Of a stretch of 64,000 nt of DNA, positions 53,393 through 63,993 are shown in pieces. The stretch lies in contig SCFE01000078.1 of NCBI GenBank assembly GCA_004352715.1, forward strand, positions 1,702,845 to 1,766,844, in the 5' to 3' direction. Under the pieces are notes generated by a model. It had not been told where the DNA came from. It saw only the letters and a program-made list of their open reading frames with translations, and ran no database searches. The first letter of the stretch is position 1, and the number at the start of each line of letters is the position of its first letter. A program made the position numbers and the translations under genes. This DNA comes from Hofstenia miamia (Eukaryota > Xenacoelomorpha > Acoela).

Positions 53393-54630
53393 AGGCCCTG
53401 TTCCCATTAGAGTTGAGTTAACCTGCTGCGAGTCGGCCCGCTTTGAGTTTCGACAAATAATAGGAAAACATTCGCCCCGCTGCTACTCAACTCTGTCAAA
53501 GCGGGCCAAAGATACACCGCTGCAAAAATTTAAATGGGAACACACAAACCGAGTTGAATTATAGTGGGGCGAACACTTCCCCCATGTTAAATTTAAACAT
53601 GGGGTGAAATTCTGTTTAATAATTTGTGAATTGCCGTAAAATTTTTAGTTTTGTTATATTAAGGCAGTAAATTTATTATTAATTGAAAATGATAATTAAA
53701 TATTTAACACGTGTGTTAATCTCCCCAATTACAGAAAAGTACAAACAAGTAAATTTGAGGCTTTTCACAAAGATAATGATGAGATTAATTCGTTAAGAAT
53801 ATTAATCCATCCAATTAGGAGAAATGCTTTGAAATTAATTTGAATATAATTGGCCATTGCGCACACTTGCATTAACATAGTATGATTGTAATTGCAATGG
53901 AAGAGTGTTCTCCAGCGACATCTAAAAGGTTCTTTTGAAAGGAGGATTATATAGAACACATAATGTTCCTTCCCAAGGAATATAATTGTCATCATATAAT
54001 TTTGCAATGATATCATTGCGGCTATGTGTTCAACAGGACCGTAGCCACGGGGGTTAGGGGGGACGAACCCCCTGAAAAGTCAGACAATCCCTCCTTTGAC
54101 AGCTACCCTAAAAGCACGTGATCATTACTAGATGACCTCCCCATCAGAAACTTTAAAGCCACATGCATCGTGCTTCAATATTTGCAACAAATGAGATTTA
54201 AACGTAATCCTTATGCATTAAAATTTATAGATAGCATTCCTAAATTGGCTACCAAATGAAGTAGATTTACCTTCCAAATTACGCAGTTACCTCAAAATCT
54301 CTTCTGTAAACAGAGCTAATTGCTAAATTAATGAACGGATTTTGATAAATACTTGACTGTTCAGCAAGCACATGGAGACATATTGACAAAATAATAGTTA
54401 TTGCAAATTCTAAAAGATATGGGACTAATTTTTCATTGTACATCGAGAGTTGCAATGGGACGAATGTGTTCCCATTTAATTTTTCCAGCGGAAACTTTAG
54501 CACAGTTTTAAAGAACAGAGTTGAGTGGCAGCGGGGCGAAAATGTGTCCATTAGAGGTGAGTCACCCCGCTGCCACTCAAATCGGGGCGACGCGGAGCGG
54601 GTTGACTCAACTGTAATGGGAACAGGGCCT
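53393..54630. mobile_element. DNA transposon with long (about 170 bp) terminal inverted repeats
   Basis: AGGCCCTGTTCCCATTA at 53393 is repeated in inverted form at the right end (TAATGGGAACAGGGCCT, ending 54630). The similarity continues inward for about 170 bp, including CGCCCCGCTGCYACTCAACT and AAATGGGAACACA on both sides, with small indels. The ends contain several copies of GCGGGGC/ACTCAACT units. 53578-53602 is a near-palindrome (CCCCATGTT...AACATGGGG). No transposase is recognised in the 900-bp interior and no clear target-site duplication is seen. 54030-54080 carries a GC-rich stretch that may be a second inserted element end. Confidence 0.75.
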
Positions 54631-54655
54631 TATTTAGATAGTTTAAGAATTTAAT

Positions 54656-55670
54656 TGAGTGGTTCTCAGTAGGGTTCTCCGCGAACAGGGTTTTCTGGGT
54701 CCGTCCTATGAAAATTACTGACCCCTTGGCCCCATTGGTCTCATAGCAATACTTCCATTATGACAAAAATTAGCAATTGTGAGTAATATTCAAAAGCTTT
54801 GAAAGGTTAGCATTTCAAATATGGCCAGCATTTTATTTTCTAATAATGAAACTGAAGAAAAAATTTATTACACGTTTAGAGCTCAGTATTACTTATTGCT
54901 TACTTTTCCACTTCATTTTATATCATAAATCATTGTTTATTTACTGTAAATTGTTTGATACCAGTGTAGGTAGCTAAAATGGTATTTAACCTATCAAATC
55001 AGATGCCTAAATCAATATAATGAAGTAGCATTTACTGCAATTTATTTGATGAAGCAAAACTTCAAAAAACTTGAAAAATGGCATCTTTATAACGATGAGA
55101 GCTTTGACTTATAATGTTTTCGGAAAAAGTAATTCGCATTATTTTCAATAATTTATTATATAATTAAGTGTTCATATGCGCTTAATCCAATTGCAAAAAA
55201 ATGTAGTCATGGTGATATTGTAGTATAATTTCATTTAGTGTATTAGGTAATATCCTTCTACAATTGATATTGTTAGAGATTATAAATTACTTGTAATGTA
55301 ATTGATAGAGACAAAAATTTTATGTAAATAAATATTTTTGTATGTGCATAAATATTTTGCTGCCTTTTGTATTTAAATATTTAAAAAAATATTTCGCTAG
55401 TTTTCAAGTTTTTAGTAAATATTTAGGGTTACTACTCAAAATTTCAGAGTAAATTCGAGGAAGGACTAGAGAAATACCAAGGATTTTTTTAATGCTCCAA
55501 AAGTATTACAATAAAAATTGAACTGTAACCCAACTGATCTTTTTTTAATCAATGGTGTCCCAATTATGTTCTGCATGGTTGAAAGAACATTTAGTTCTTA
55601 CACCGATATATTATCTAATCGGCGCCAAAACTTGACCCCAGAAAACCCTAAAAGGTTTCTATTTTAATGT
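54656..55670. mobile_element. Possible hAT-type non-autonomous element (left end seen)
   Basis: GAGTGGTTCTCAGTAGGGTT followed by CTCCGCGAACAGGGTTTTCTGG resembles the widespread hAT start 'CAGTGGTTCTCAA...TCCGCGGAAC'. At 55625-55660 the inverted text CTTTTAGGGTTTTCTGGGGT may be the decayed right side. No transposase was found between them. Boundaries are uncertain. Confidence 0.4.
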
Positions 55671-56190
55671 GCAACAAATCATTTTTTCCCTCATTGATTC
55701 AGTTTTTCAGTACATATTTGGGGGTTTTAGCCACTTATTTAAGCCATTTTACCTAAATATTTATGTAGATAATTGTCCTGTTTTAAATACATAAAAGCTT
55801 TGTCTCTAGCAATTGATCGCCGGTCGAGGGATCCATATTTATGCGTAATTTACATTTGAATTGCAGATATTAATTTGTGTTGTTAAATTTATTTTGCCAT
55901 CAATCATCGCTTTATATCACGTAAGTTGTGACATTTATTAATATTTGTAAATAGTCAGAAAGTGTAATTTTCTGCTAATTCACATTTTGTCACCTTAGCT
56001 CACAGTTGGTTATTCCTCTCTTATTAGATTTACCTAACCTTTTTTAACTAAAATATATTTTAGCATTTTTCGGATAATTAAATTTTTACTAAATTGCCCT
56101 TCTTTTATATTTTATTTATTTATTTTTATTATATTCTAATTTAGTATGTTGTTGATTCTTATGATCAGCACTTACGGTATCAATTCGGTC
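55671..56190. other. AT-rich sequence without recognised element
   Basis: Nothing supported. Confidence 0.4.
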
Positions 56191-56199
56191 ATCAACGTA

Positions 56200-57180
56200 A
56201 GATGAAAAAAGGCCTTAACTGTCATCAGGCTTTACATAATTCGAGATTTGAAAATATTTAAATTTGCTGGCATTGTAAAGAATGGCATCTATTCTAGGTA
56301 AAGGATATGCGCATCTTTAACAGTGATGCCATTGAATTTACGGCAATCAATACATAAAAGAGTTTTATTTCCCTGTGTAACAAAAAACTGTAAGGGATGT
56401 GTATGGACTATCGCTTTTAGGTACTATGCCATTATTCAACAATTCACCAATTGTCTTTAGATAATCAGCCCTGTGGTGTTCTGGAACGTGACGTACTTGC
56501 AGTCGTATCGGTTTTTTGATGTTGTTTTGATGTGATGATATTCACCAATGGCTTTTCCAATACTAATTGTACTGAAATCGAATGTGTCGTTGTATTTAAA
56601 TAATAAATTATTGAAATCATTGAATTGTTTGGGTGTCAAATGAGGATGTGTTTCTGAATTAACTGTTGGAATTGTAATTTCTTCATTTTGGTTTGAATTT
56701 GTATCATTAATTAACAAATAATGTCGATTTTTTGGATTTGCGTGTAAACTGATTAAGTTGTATAATAATAAGTTTATCAGTAAGTAAGTAAATATCAGGA
56801 TGTTTAACAAAAAATCTTTACAAATAGCAATATTATTAATAGTAATGGTATTGCCTTTGAAATCTATAAAGCAACCATTATCTTCTAAAAAATCACGACC
56901 CAATATCAATTGATATAATAGCTGAAGGTTAGTTGTATCAATTACAATCAAATCTTGTTCGAAGATTTTACATTTTATAGTTAATTTAACGTTTTTATAT
57001 AACCTTTATTATTTATGTAGTCGACCACTAGCAGAAATTATTTTCTTTTGTTAAATCTTTACGAGTAATACCAATAGAATTAGCTCAAATATCAGCTATG
57101 ACAGAATGAGCAGCGCCTTTATCTATAATTGCTTCAACAATTAACAGTTACAGCTGCAATTCACTTGGCAAAGAGCAACA
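56200..57180 (-). pseudogene. Ty3-type LTR retrotransposon pol fragment (protease-RT)
   Basis: On the minus strand, about 57140-57090 reads AIIDKGAAHSVIAD, the protease active site with Lys in place of Thr in D-T-G. 56951-56457 reads QLILGRDFLEDNGCFIDFKG (protease end) and LTPKQFNDFNNLLFKY (linker to RT). About 56490-56290 reads RVPEHHRADYLKTIGELLNN, GIVPKSDSPYTS and KDAYPLPRIDAIL in changing frames (RT blocks 1-2). RT is then lost near 56200. No LTRs, integrase or gag were identified. An inactive fragment. Confidence 0.75.
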
Positions 57181-57574
57181 TCGGTGGTTACCAGACGAAA
57201 GTGTGGTTGTTATCGTAGGCAGATGACTGATGCACTCAGTATCTCATGCAGATGGTTCTGTTTTGTGCTGTTCACGTTGCAAGCACATGGTATATTCTCG
57301 AAACCAAATTTTTCTAAAATGCTAAGTAATCTGTTAGGACGTTGCTTCTAATCGCGTAGCATTTTTGAGCAAAGTACCATTCACAATTGTTGCAATTATG
57401 CCCGAGATAGACAAGAACGTTGCAGTCAACTGGTATAGCTACTACCGAGATTTTGGTTCAAGGACCTTTTGAGACCAGATAGCTGTCCTCAGATTTATGA
57501 TGGTGTTGACAAGGTGGCGAAAGTTGATGAAAAGAATGTTACTTAGAGGAAGCACAACAGGGGTAGCTAGGTTG

Positions 57575-58956
57575 CAGATTAAGAAGCCCAGAAGCAGATT
57601 ACCCGCTGTAAAAATTATTGGAGAAGTGTTTTAGAACGCCTCGTTGCTATTACTCAGTACCTTCAAAAATATTGCTTTTCGGGGCACACATGAAAAACTA
57701 TTCCAACCTAATAATGGAAATTTTTTAGGACTTGTGGAGCTATTCATTCAACTTATTGCAGAACATGTTAAGCAAGAAATTCTTATGCATATCAAGCAAG
57801 CACGTTACTATGGAGTCATTCTAGACTGCACACAGGATGTTAGCCGGGTTGAGCAATTGGTTGAACGATTTGTATGGAATTCAGGTAATGCTGAAGAACC
57901 TTTTATTGATTTTATTCCAGTTCATGAATCAACAGGAAAAGCATTAACAGATACATTGCTGCATAAGTTGGAAGAATTGGGACTTTCAATTAATAACTGT
58001 AGAGGACAAGGTTATGATAATGGTTCCAAACATGAGAAAAAAAATGCGGTGTTGAAGCTGGAATTCTAAAACAGAATGCACTGGCTTTTTTGTACCATGT
58101 GGCTGTCATTCATTGAATCTTATTTTAGGCGATGCTGCTTGTTCTTCTAATCAGGCCATCTTGTTTTTCGGCACATTGCAGAGAATATACACCCTTCTAT
58201 CATTTTCACCAAAACTATGGAAAATTTTAACAGATGCTGTTGGATCTATGGGTTTCACTGCCAAAGGAATTTCAGAAACACGGTGGGAATGTCGAATAGA
58301 AAGTATCAAGGCAATATGCTTTCAACTACCCATCATTGTTGATGTTTTTCAACAGGTGTCATGTACTGCAGGTGATCCAATGGCACAAAGTGATGCATTA
58401 TCACTCTGTGCAATCATGCAAACATTAGAATTTATTCTCTCATTAGTAGTATGGTATGACATTTTGCTGCAAATAAACATTATTATTAAGAGCTGGCAGA
58501 CACCTGGAATTGAGATGAAAACTGCTGCTAATCATAATATATCTGGATTTATAAATTGGCTTCAAGATTGTCGAGAAAACATTACCTAATGATATGGGTG
58601 TTGTTTGTGAATTTGTTACTGTGAGAAATAGAAAAAAACGTTGAGTATTTGATTATGAGAGTGAGGATTCATCAATGGGAACACCCAAATAAATGTTCAA
58701 AACAGAGTATATTCTTTGCATTATTGATAGTATAAGTCAATCAGTGAAAAACGTTTTCAGTTTTCTAACTCATATATCATCATTACGTAATGCGAACAAA
58801 TGTGCTACCATGACCGATTGCAAGACATTAAAAAAGCCATTGAGCCATGATGAAGGGGCTGACATAGATGGCGAGGGCTTGTGTGATGAACTAACATCCC
58901 TTTCACATGTAATTCCTCTGAACTCATCTCCAAATGATGTTTTGCAGTATACATAA
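57575..58956 (+). pseudogene. hAT-superfamily transposase, DUF4371/ZMYM-like type
   Basis: The order of conserved blocks is clear despite frame changes: NYWRSVLERLVAITQYL (57590), FRGTHEKLFQPNNGNFLGL, YYGVILDCTQDVSRVEQL (57810), INNCRGQGYDNGS (57995), then CGCHSLNLILGDAACSS in a frame split by one indel (58098-58145). Next come FFGTLQRIYTLLS, ISETRWECRIESIKA (58270), LVVWYDILLQIN and ISGFINWLQDCRE. After a stop, 58693-58956 continues with the usual C-terminal region. Three or more frame disruptions make it inactive. A mariner relic lies directly downstream. Confidence 0.82.
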
Positions 58957-59055
58957 ATATTTGTAATTGCAAACTTCATCTAATGAACCTTTTTAAAAAA
59001 CCTTTGTCACGTGATTTCTATTTAGTCATATTTTTATATAGATTATTTTTTGAAG

Positions 59056-59862
59056 ATGCATTCATTGTCTGAACAGCAGCGAAGAGCTTTGATTATAGAG
59101 TTCAAGATGAACCACCCGGACAAGTCTGTTAAGGAAATAGTTGCTCATTTTACTATTAAGAAGTTTCAAGAGCAACTGTTTATAATGTAATAAAAAATAT
59201 GAAGAAACAGGACAAATTGACAGACAAGATGGATCTGGCCGACCAGCAGAAAAATGACAGAAAGAAATAAAAAAAATTGGTGGAAATGATGAGTGATCCA
59301 ACAAAAATTGTTAGCCAACGAGATGCAGCTAGAAAGTTTGGAATTGCGCAATCCTATGTTTGTAACATCGTGCATGATGCATGTCTGCAAGCATTCAAGA
59401 AACAAAAGGTTGCTTATTGCACTCCAAAACAACTGAAAACACATAACTTAAAAATTAGCGTTTTATGGTAAGCTCAATGATTCTGGTTCACCTGATATCA
59501 TCATGGATGATGAAAGCTATTTTGCTCTGTCGCATCACAAACTGCCTTGAAATCAATATTATTATGCGACTGCAGGTGGTGATACAAATCAAGAAGCAAA
59601 ATATGCACCAATGAAGAAGTTTCAAAAGAAAATTTTAGTCTTTGATTGCCCTCAGAAAAATGGAATTTCAAAGCCTTGCTTGATGCTAAAGACCATTGAC
59701 TATAAAGGAAATTGGCAAGCCAGCAGTTTAGACAAGTTGAAATGTCGAATAAAAATATCAATTCAAAAGGTTGATTCAGACGTTGTCCATGAGATGATGG
59801 TGAATGTGAAGTCTTCTCTTCGTCGTGCAAGAGAACAAGGAACATCATCCAGTTTCCATTGA
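59056..59862 (+). pseudogene. Tc1/mariner-superfamily transposase, internally deleted
   Basis: ATG 59056 starts MHSLSEQQRRALIIEFKMN and SVKEIVAHF (first helix-turn-helix). After a frameshift comes a GSGRPAEK-like hook, and 59277-59471 contains SQRDAARKFGIAQSYVCNIV (second helix-turn-helix) and KQKVAYCTPKQLKTH. MDDESYFALSH (about 59500) holds the first catalytic Asp and KFQKKILVFDCPQKNGISKP follows. The catalytic second and third Asp region is missing, replaced by DVVHEMMVNVKSSLRRA. The right end near 59970 (CCGATCACCCGTTA) looks like a terminal repeat; the left end was not found. Confidence 0.72.
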
Positions 59863-60039
59863 ATTTTTATCTAGAAGCATATCCACCTATTTGTTCATTT
59901 AAATCATGTTATCAAAACATTTTGTTTAGAATTTGAATAAAAATTTTAAACTTTGTCTAATTTTTTTCCGATCACCCGTTATCTTATGGAGACGTACTCA
60001 CGCAATTAGGTTCAAGCTCGTCCTCAACTGTCCATGAAG

Positions 60040-60665
60040 ATGGAATACCATCCTTGCTGTTGAGCAAGCTTTCTCATACTATTGCTCCGTTTGTCCTTCA
60101 GTAATTTTCTTCAATTTTATCAACTAGGATAATACCTGATATTTGGAAAATTGCTTAAAGTACGCCCTTCTTCAAAAGTGGAGATAAGACCAATTATTTT
60201 GAAAAGATAATTTTCAAGCATCTTTATCCGCATACCCCTCCTAAAATTGTGATTTTTCAGCACGGTTTCTTACAAATTAGATCTACTACTTCACAGCTAC
60301 TATTATATCTTGATAATATTTACAAAAACCTTGATAATAATGTTGTAGTTATTAGTCTTTACATGGACTTTGAAAAGGCTTTTGACAAAGTGGATCAAAA
60401 AATATTGCTACGTAAGCTTAGACGCTTCAATATTGGTGACATCATGCGCCTCATATCTAGCTATCTCTCCCATCGCAGCGAGTGTGCAGAAAATAAAGAT
60501 GAGATTTCTCAACCTCTTGCAATTAAATCAAGTGTGCCTCAATGTAGTGTTCTGGGTCCTCTATTCTTCATGGTGTTCATCAATGACCTTTCTGATACTT
60601 TTCTCTGCCCATCACCTTTCCTATATGCTGATGATTCTAAATGTTTGTACCTAACAACAACATGA
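60040..60665 (+). pseudogene. LINE reverse transcriptase
   Basis: Early blocks appear in broken frames (DGIPSLLLSKL at 60040, IIPDIWKIA at 60130). Frame 60249-60665 then reads FQHGFLQIRSTTSQLLLYLD, YMDFEKAFDKVDQKILLRKL (block A), SSVPQCSVLGPLFFMVFIND (block B, with Cys in place of Gly) and LYADDSKCLY (block C with both Asp). It is open for 138 codons, then decays. Confidence 0.85.
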
Positions 60666-61479
60666 AGTTTAATCACAGCAAAACTGAAGTAATTAAGTTC
60701 TCTCGATCTAAATCTTATACTCCTAATTTTGAAATTAGTCTAACATTCGGCTCTTTATAATCCAGCAATTATGTGCAAGATTTAGGGTTATTTATCAACT
60801 CAAATCTCTCATGAAATCTACATGGAATTCGGCCTTTTTACTATGAAGAGTAATGCCGTTTTCACTTTCATTATCTTGCAAATATCAACTTTACTACTCT
60901 TATGTACTTCCAATTTTACTATACGCTTCACAAGTTTAGTTTCCGACTAATATAATTCTTAAAAAACAACTTCGTGGGATTACAGGTCTTTTCCACAAAC
61001 CTTACATTGATTTGCTTGTATTATGTAACTCTATGCCCATTTCATATCTATTTAAATAATATGATTTACTCTTGTTTAATCGTATTTCTAATGGCAGTAT
61101 TGACATAGACTTTGCAACATGTTTCAAAATCTCCTCTAACAATACTACCCGGTCGTCATAGATTTTTTATTCCAACGAGATTCAATATTATCAAAGGTGA
61201 TCACAATTATTTCTCCCGTGTGATTTACACAGTTAATTATCTAATGAGAAATACAGATATCCGACCTTTTATACTTCACTGGCAAAATTGAACACACAGC
61301 TTCGCTCCTTTTTCGATGATAAATTGCATTCTTTCGATTTTAACAATTCATGTATTTTTTTCATATGTTGCGGATGCTCTAATTGTCGCACATTCAGATT
61401 CATCAATTGACTACAATTTGTATACTTATATTTATCACTGTTTATGTATGTAATTCCAATATTTTTGATAATATAGCCC

Positions 61480-61533
<54 letters not shown>
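61480..61533 (+). repeat. (AAT)n microsatellite, LINE tail
   Basis: About 18 perfect AAT units at the 3' end of the LINE. It reads as poly-Tyr codons on the minus strand, which produces a false minus ORF. Confidence 0.95.
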
Positions 61534-61542
61534 TAAAATTTG

Positions 61543-61804
61543 GTCCGCTCTGTACTATGGAAAATTCAAAATTAGTGTACAGAGCGGACACTTGAAATAA
61601 TTTTCCATAGTACAGAGCGGACACCTCTTAATTTCTCTAAAAGTTTTAAACGTAGAAAACCGATTTTTTTATATGTTGCATAGAAAATGTATTTCTATAT
61701 TCACAGGAAATATGGTTTAAGTCTGCCTCATTAGGGCTGAGAATGTCACAATTATGATTCAGTCCGCCCTGTACATATTCATAATTATTTGGTACGCTGT
61801 GTAC
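61543..61804. repeat. Left cluster of the 13-bp motif GTACAGAGCGGAC
   Basis: Copies: inverted 61543-61555 (GTCCGCTCTGTAC), direct 61577-61589, direct 61610-61622, inverted 61762-61774 (GTCCGCCCTGTAC, one change) and inverted 61792-61804 (GTACGCTGTGTAC, diverged). The first and third copies are part of a longer inverted repeat: TCCGCTCTGTACTATGGAAA against TTTCCATAGTACAGAGCGGA, arms of about 24 bp with a loop of about 30 bp that holds the second copy. The cluster starts right after the LINE tail and ends 236 bp before the recombinase start codon. Confidence 0.9.
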
Positions 61805-62039
61805 ACATTTTTTCAGAATAAAGGCATAAATCAAATTTAGTTGAATATTTCGATATGATTGGAGGAAATTCTTCTTTCTACTAATAGACAACATTAATTG
61901 TTGAATAATCCTACATAATTGCTTAATTATTACCCCAGTAATCGTCTCAATTGGAGGCATTCCATTCACTACATGTCATCATAAATAATCAATATATTTA
62001 CCAAGTTTGTTGCGTTTCATTCTAGTCTAAAGCCTTGTG

Positions 62040-63596
62040 ATGACAGACAAAGGTGTTCTTAGCTCTGATAGCGAGTTGGAAACTGCATTAACACAAATTT
62101 CATTAGAAGACACTGCTCCTTCTACAACTGGACACAATATTATTATGGAGAAAGCTAAGGTAGGTAGACCATGTAAAAGAAGGCGTATACAACCTGTAAG
62201 ACAAATTTGTGTTATTTGTCAAAAAAATGTTTGTATTATGCGTCATCACTTAAGACGATTTCATAAAAACATCATTCAAAAAGACAGGGTACTACTTAAT
62301 GACTTTTATAGAACGCGTTCACTCTATCCCGTATATTTTTGCAGTCTATGCCAAAGACTTTTTTGTAATAATCGGCGACATGCTTGTCCAAAAACTTATA
62401 TACGCAAACTGGAAAGAAATTTTCAAGTTGGAGCATTACAAAAAAACTTCCAAAAAGATAAAATTAAGGATAGTTTAGTAACAAAACTCGTGGACGACTT
62501 TATTGAACACTCAAAAAAGAAAGTATGTTCTAGAGGTGCATCAAGAAATTCTTTCAAATATATCATCAGTTCAAAAGTTAAGGAACTCCTTAAAAAAATC
62601 CTCATTGAAACTTTAATGTTTCGAAAAACAGATCGAATTATATCAATTGTACAAGATTTTCAAACAGATAACCGCCTAAAATCAAGTTCTGTTTTACACA
62701 CCACTTCACACATCACAAATTTTGTTAATTTCTTAATTATTCACAAAAAGCAAGTTAAATTTGACCAAAATTCTGTCCAAGCAGCAATTAAAGAAATGCG
62801 ATCTTCTATATCAAAAAAAAGTTGGCAGAGAATGCCATCTAAGAAAAGCTGTGCTTTATGAAAAGGTGCCCACAACCGAAGTTTTAGCAAATGTCTTAAG
62901 TAAAGTCGAATCAAATCTTAATAACAACCTTGAAATGCCACTAGAATTATTTAAAGCAATGACGTTTTTGCATATTAACGCCCATTTAAGTTGCCGTCCT
63001 GGGCCAATATTATCATTGAGCTATAAAGATATAATCGAGATTGAGGAACGAGGAAGCATCATTAAGTCAAACCACAAGACAGGATATAAATATCCGGTTA
63101 ATATAAAGCTCAACAAGGATCAAATAAAGTGGTTAAAAAAAATACATAATATAGAAAATAGAGAAATAATATTTGCCAATGCAAATGGCAACATTTGTAC
63201 AACAATGCCTGGTAAGGTTGGTACTGTGATTAAAGAATATTTCCCTGAATATTCCAGTATAGTTTTTGTGGGACTTCTCTTCGGAAGCATTGGGAAATGG
63301 CAGTTATGCAATCGAGTGATATTCCTGAGTCGGTAAAAAACAGTTTTCTTTGCCAAACTGGGCACAGTAAAGAAACTGGTGAAAAATCTTATATTGACCA
63401 TAATAAAACAGTCAATATTGACACACTGTTTGATAAAATGAATGCTATTTTAACTGAAAAGGCAAATAGTATACCTGGGCCCTCAAAATCTGTGCCTAAA
63501 AAACAAGTTAGTAAAGAAAAGCCTTCGCAAAAACGAAATGCTAAAAGGAAAACGAAACATCACAATTATTGTGAAAACTCTGACAGTGATTTTTAG
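62040..63596 (+). CDS. Zinc-finger tyrosine recombinase (Crypton-like), two frameshifts
   Basis: Likely a DNA strand-exchange enzyme of the tyrosine-recombinase class. ATG 62040 starts an acidic N-terminus, then a GRP hook followed by KRRR (residues 41-50). A zinc finger follows (C57-x2-C60...H70-x4-H75) and a second Cys/His cluster (C101-x2-C104...H114-x-C116). The core domain shows Arg I in SCRPGPILSLSYKDI (62995-62997), a beta-hairpin Lys in NHKTG (63076-63078), box II Arg in TSLRKHWE (63282-63284), the conserved His in TGHS (63363-63365) and the nucleophile Tyr in KSYID (63390-63392), nine residues after that His. The usual first His of box II is Thr. A basic tail (KPSQKRNAKRKTK) ends at 63596. 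Frame changes lie at an A run (about 62813-62820) and at a T run (about 63261-63267); both may be sequencing errors. Total about 518 residues. Family assignment is from motif pattern only. Confidence 0.78.
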
Positions 63597-63890
63597 AAAA
63601 CTGTTATCATTGCTTTCAAAAAAACTTTTGCATTTATATATGTTAAATTTGTATTTGTTGCGTTGCATATTTACACAATTATATTTGGAAATATAGTCAA
63701 TTAAGCATATATGTTATGGTAAAAATTATTAATATAAGTGAAATCAAAGTAAATATATTATGTATACAACAGATTTAATCACGAAAAATTGATTTGAAAA
63801 ACTTCAAAATAGCATTGAGCAATCAATCACAGTAAAGGGAACAGATATTGAAAATTAAATTTCATCTTAAAAAAATATTTAAAAAAACAT
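63597..63890. other. 3' flank of the recombinase gene
   Basis: AT-rich, without coding potential. It leads into the right repeat cluster. Confidence 0.5.
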
Positions 63891-63993
63891 GTACAAAGTG
63901 GACATAATTATTACAACATGTGTACATAGCGGACAAAATTATAACAAGGTACAGAGCGGACAAAATAATTACACAAAATTGTACATAGCGGAC
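63891..63993 (+). repeat. Right cluster of the 13-bp motif, four direct copies
   Basis: Copies at 63891-63903 (GTACAAAGTGGAC), 63922-63934 (GTACATAGCGGAC), 63949-63961 (GTACAGAGCGGAC) and 63981-63993 (GTACATAGCGGAC). They are all in direct orientation, with start-to-start distances of 31, 27 and 32 bp and AT-only spacers. The array reaches the window edge and may continue. Confidence 0.92.

Larger units (their letters stand above)
60000..61535 (+). mobile_element. LINE (jockey/I-like) 3' half with (AAT)n tail
   Basis: A 5'-truncated LINE in plus orientation. RT blocks are followed by degenerate thumb and C-terminal sequence (60660-61440) and a perfect (AAT)n tail at 61480-61533. The tail and truncation are typical of target-primed insertion. 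The tail directly borders the first 13-bp repeat of the recombinase element. Confidence 0.78.

Noticed and set aside
54279-54551. 90-codon minus frame as a gene
   Set aside because: It lies inside the right long inverted repeat and interior of the transposon and shows no transposase motif.
61442-61624. Minus frame with a poly-Tyr run
   Set aside because: Produced by the (AAT)n LINE tail.
62423-62605. Minus frame across the recombinase gene
   Set aside because: Antisense shadow of the recombinase coding sequence.
63891-63993. Regularly spaced repeats resembling a CRISPR array
   Set aside because: The repeats are only 13 bp and degenerate, the spacers are AT-only, the DNA is eukaryotic and no cas genes exist. 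They fit transposon subterminal sites better.
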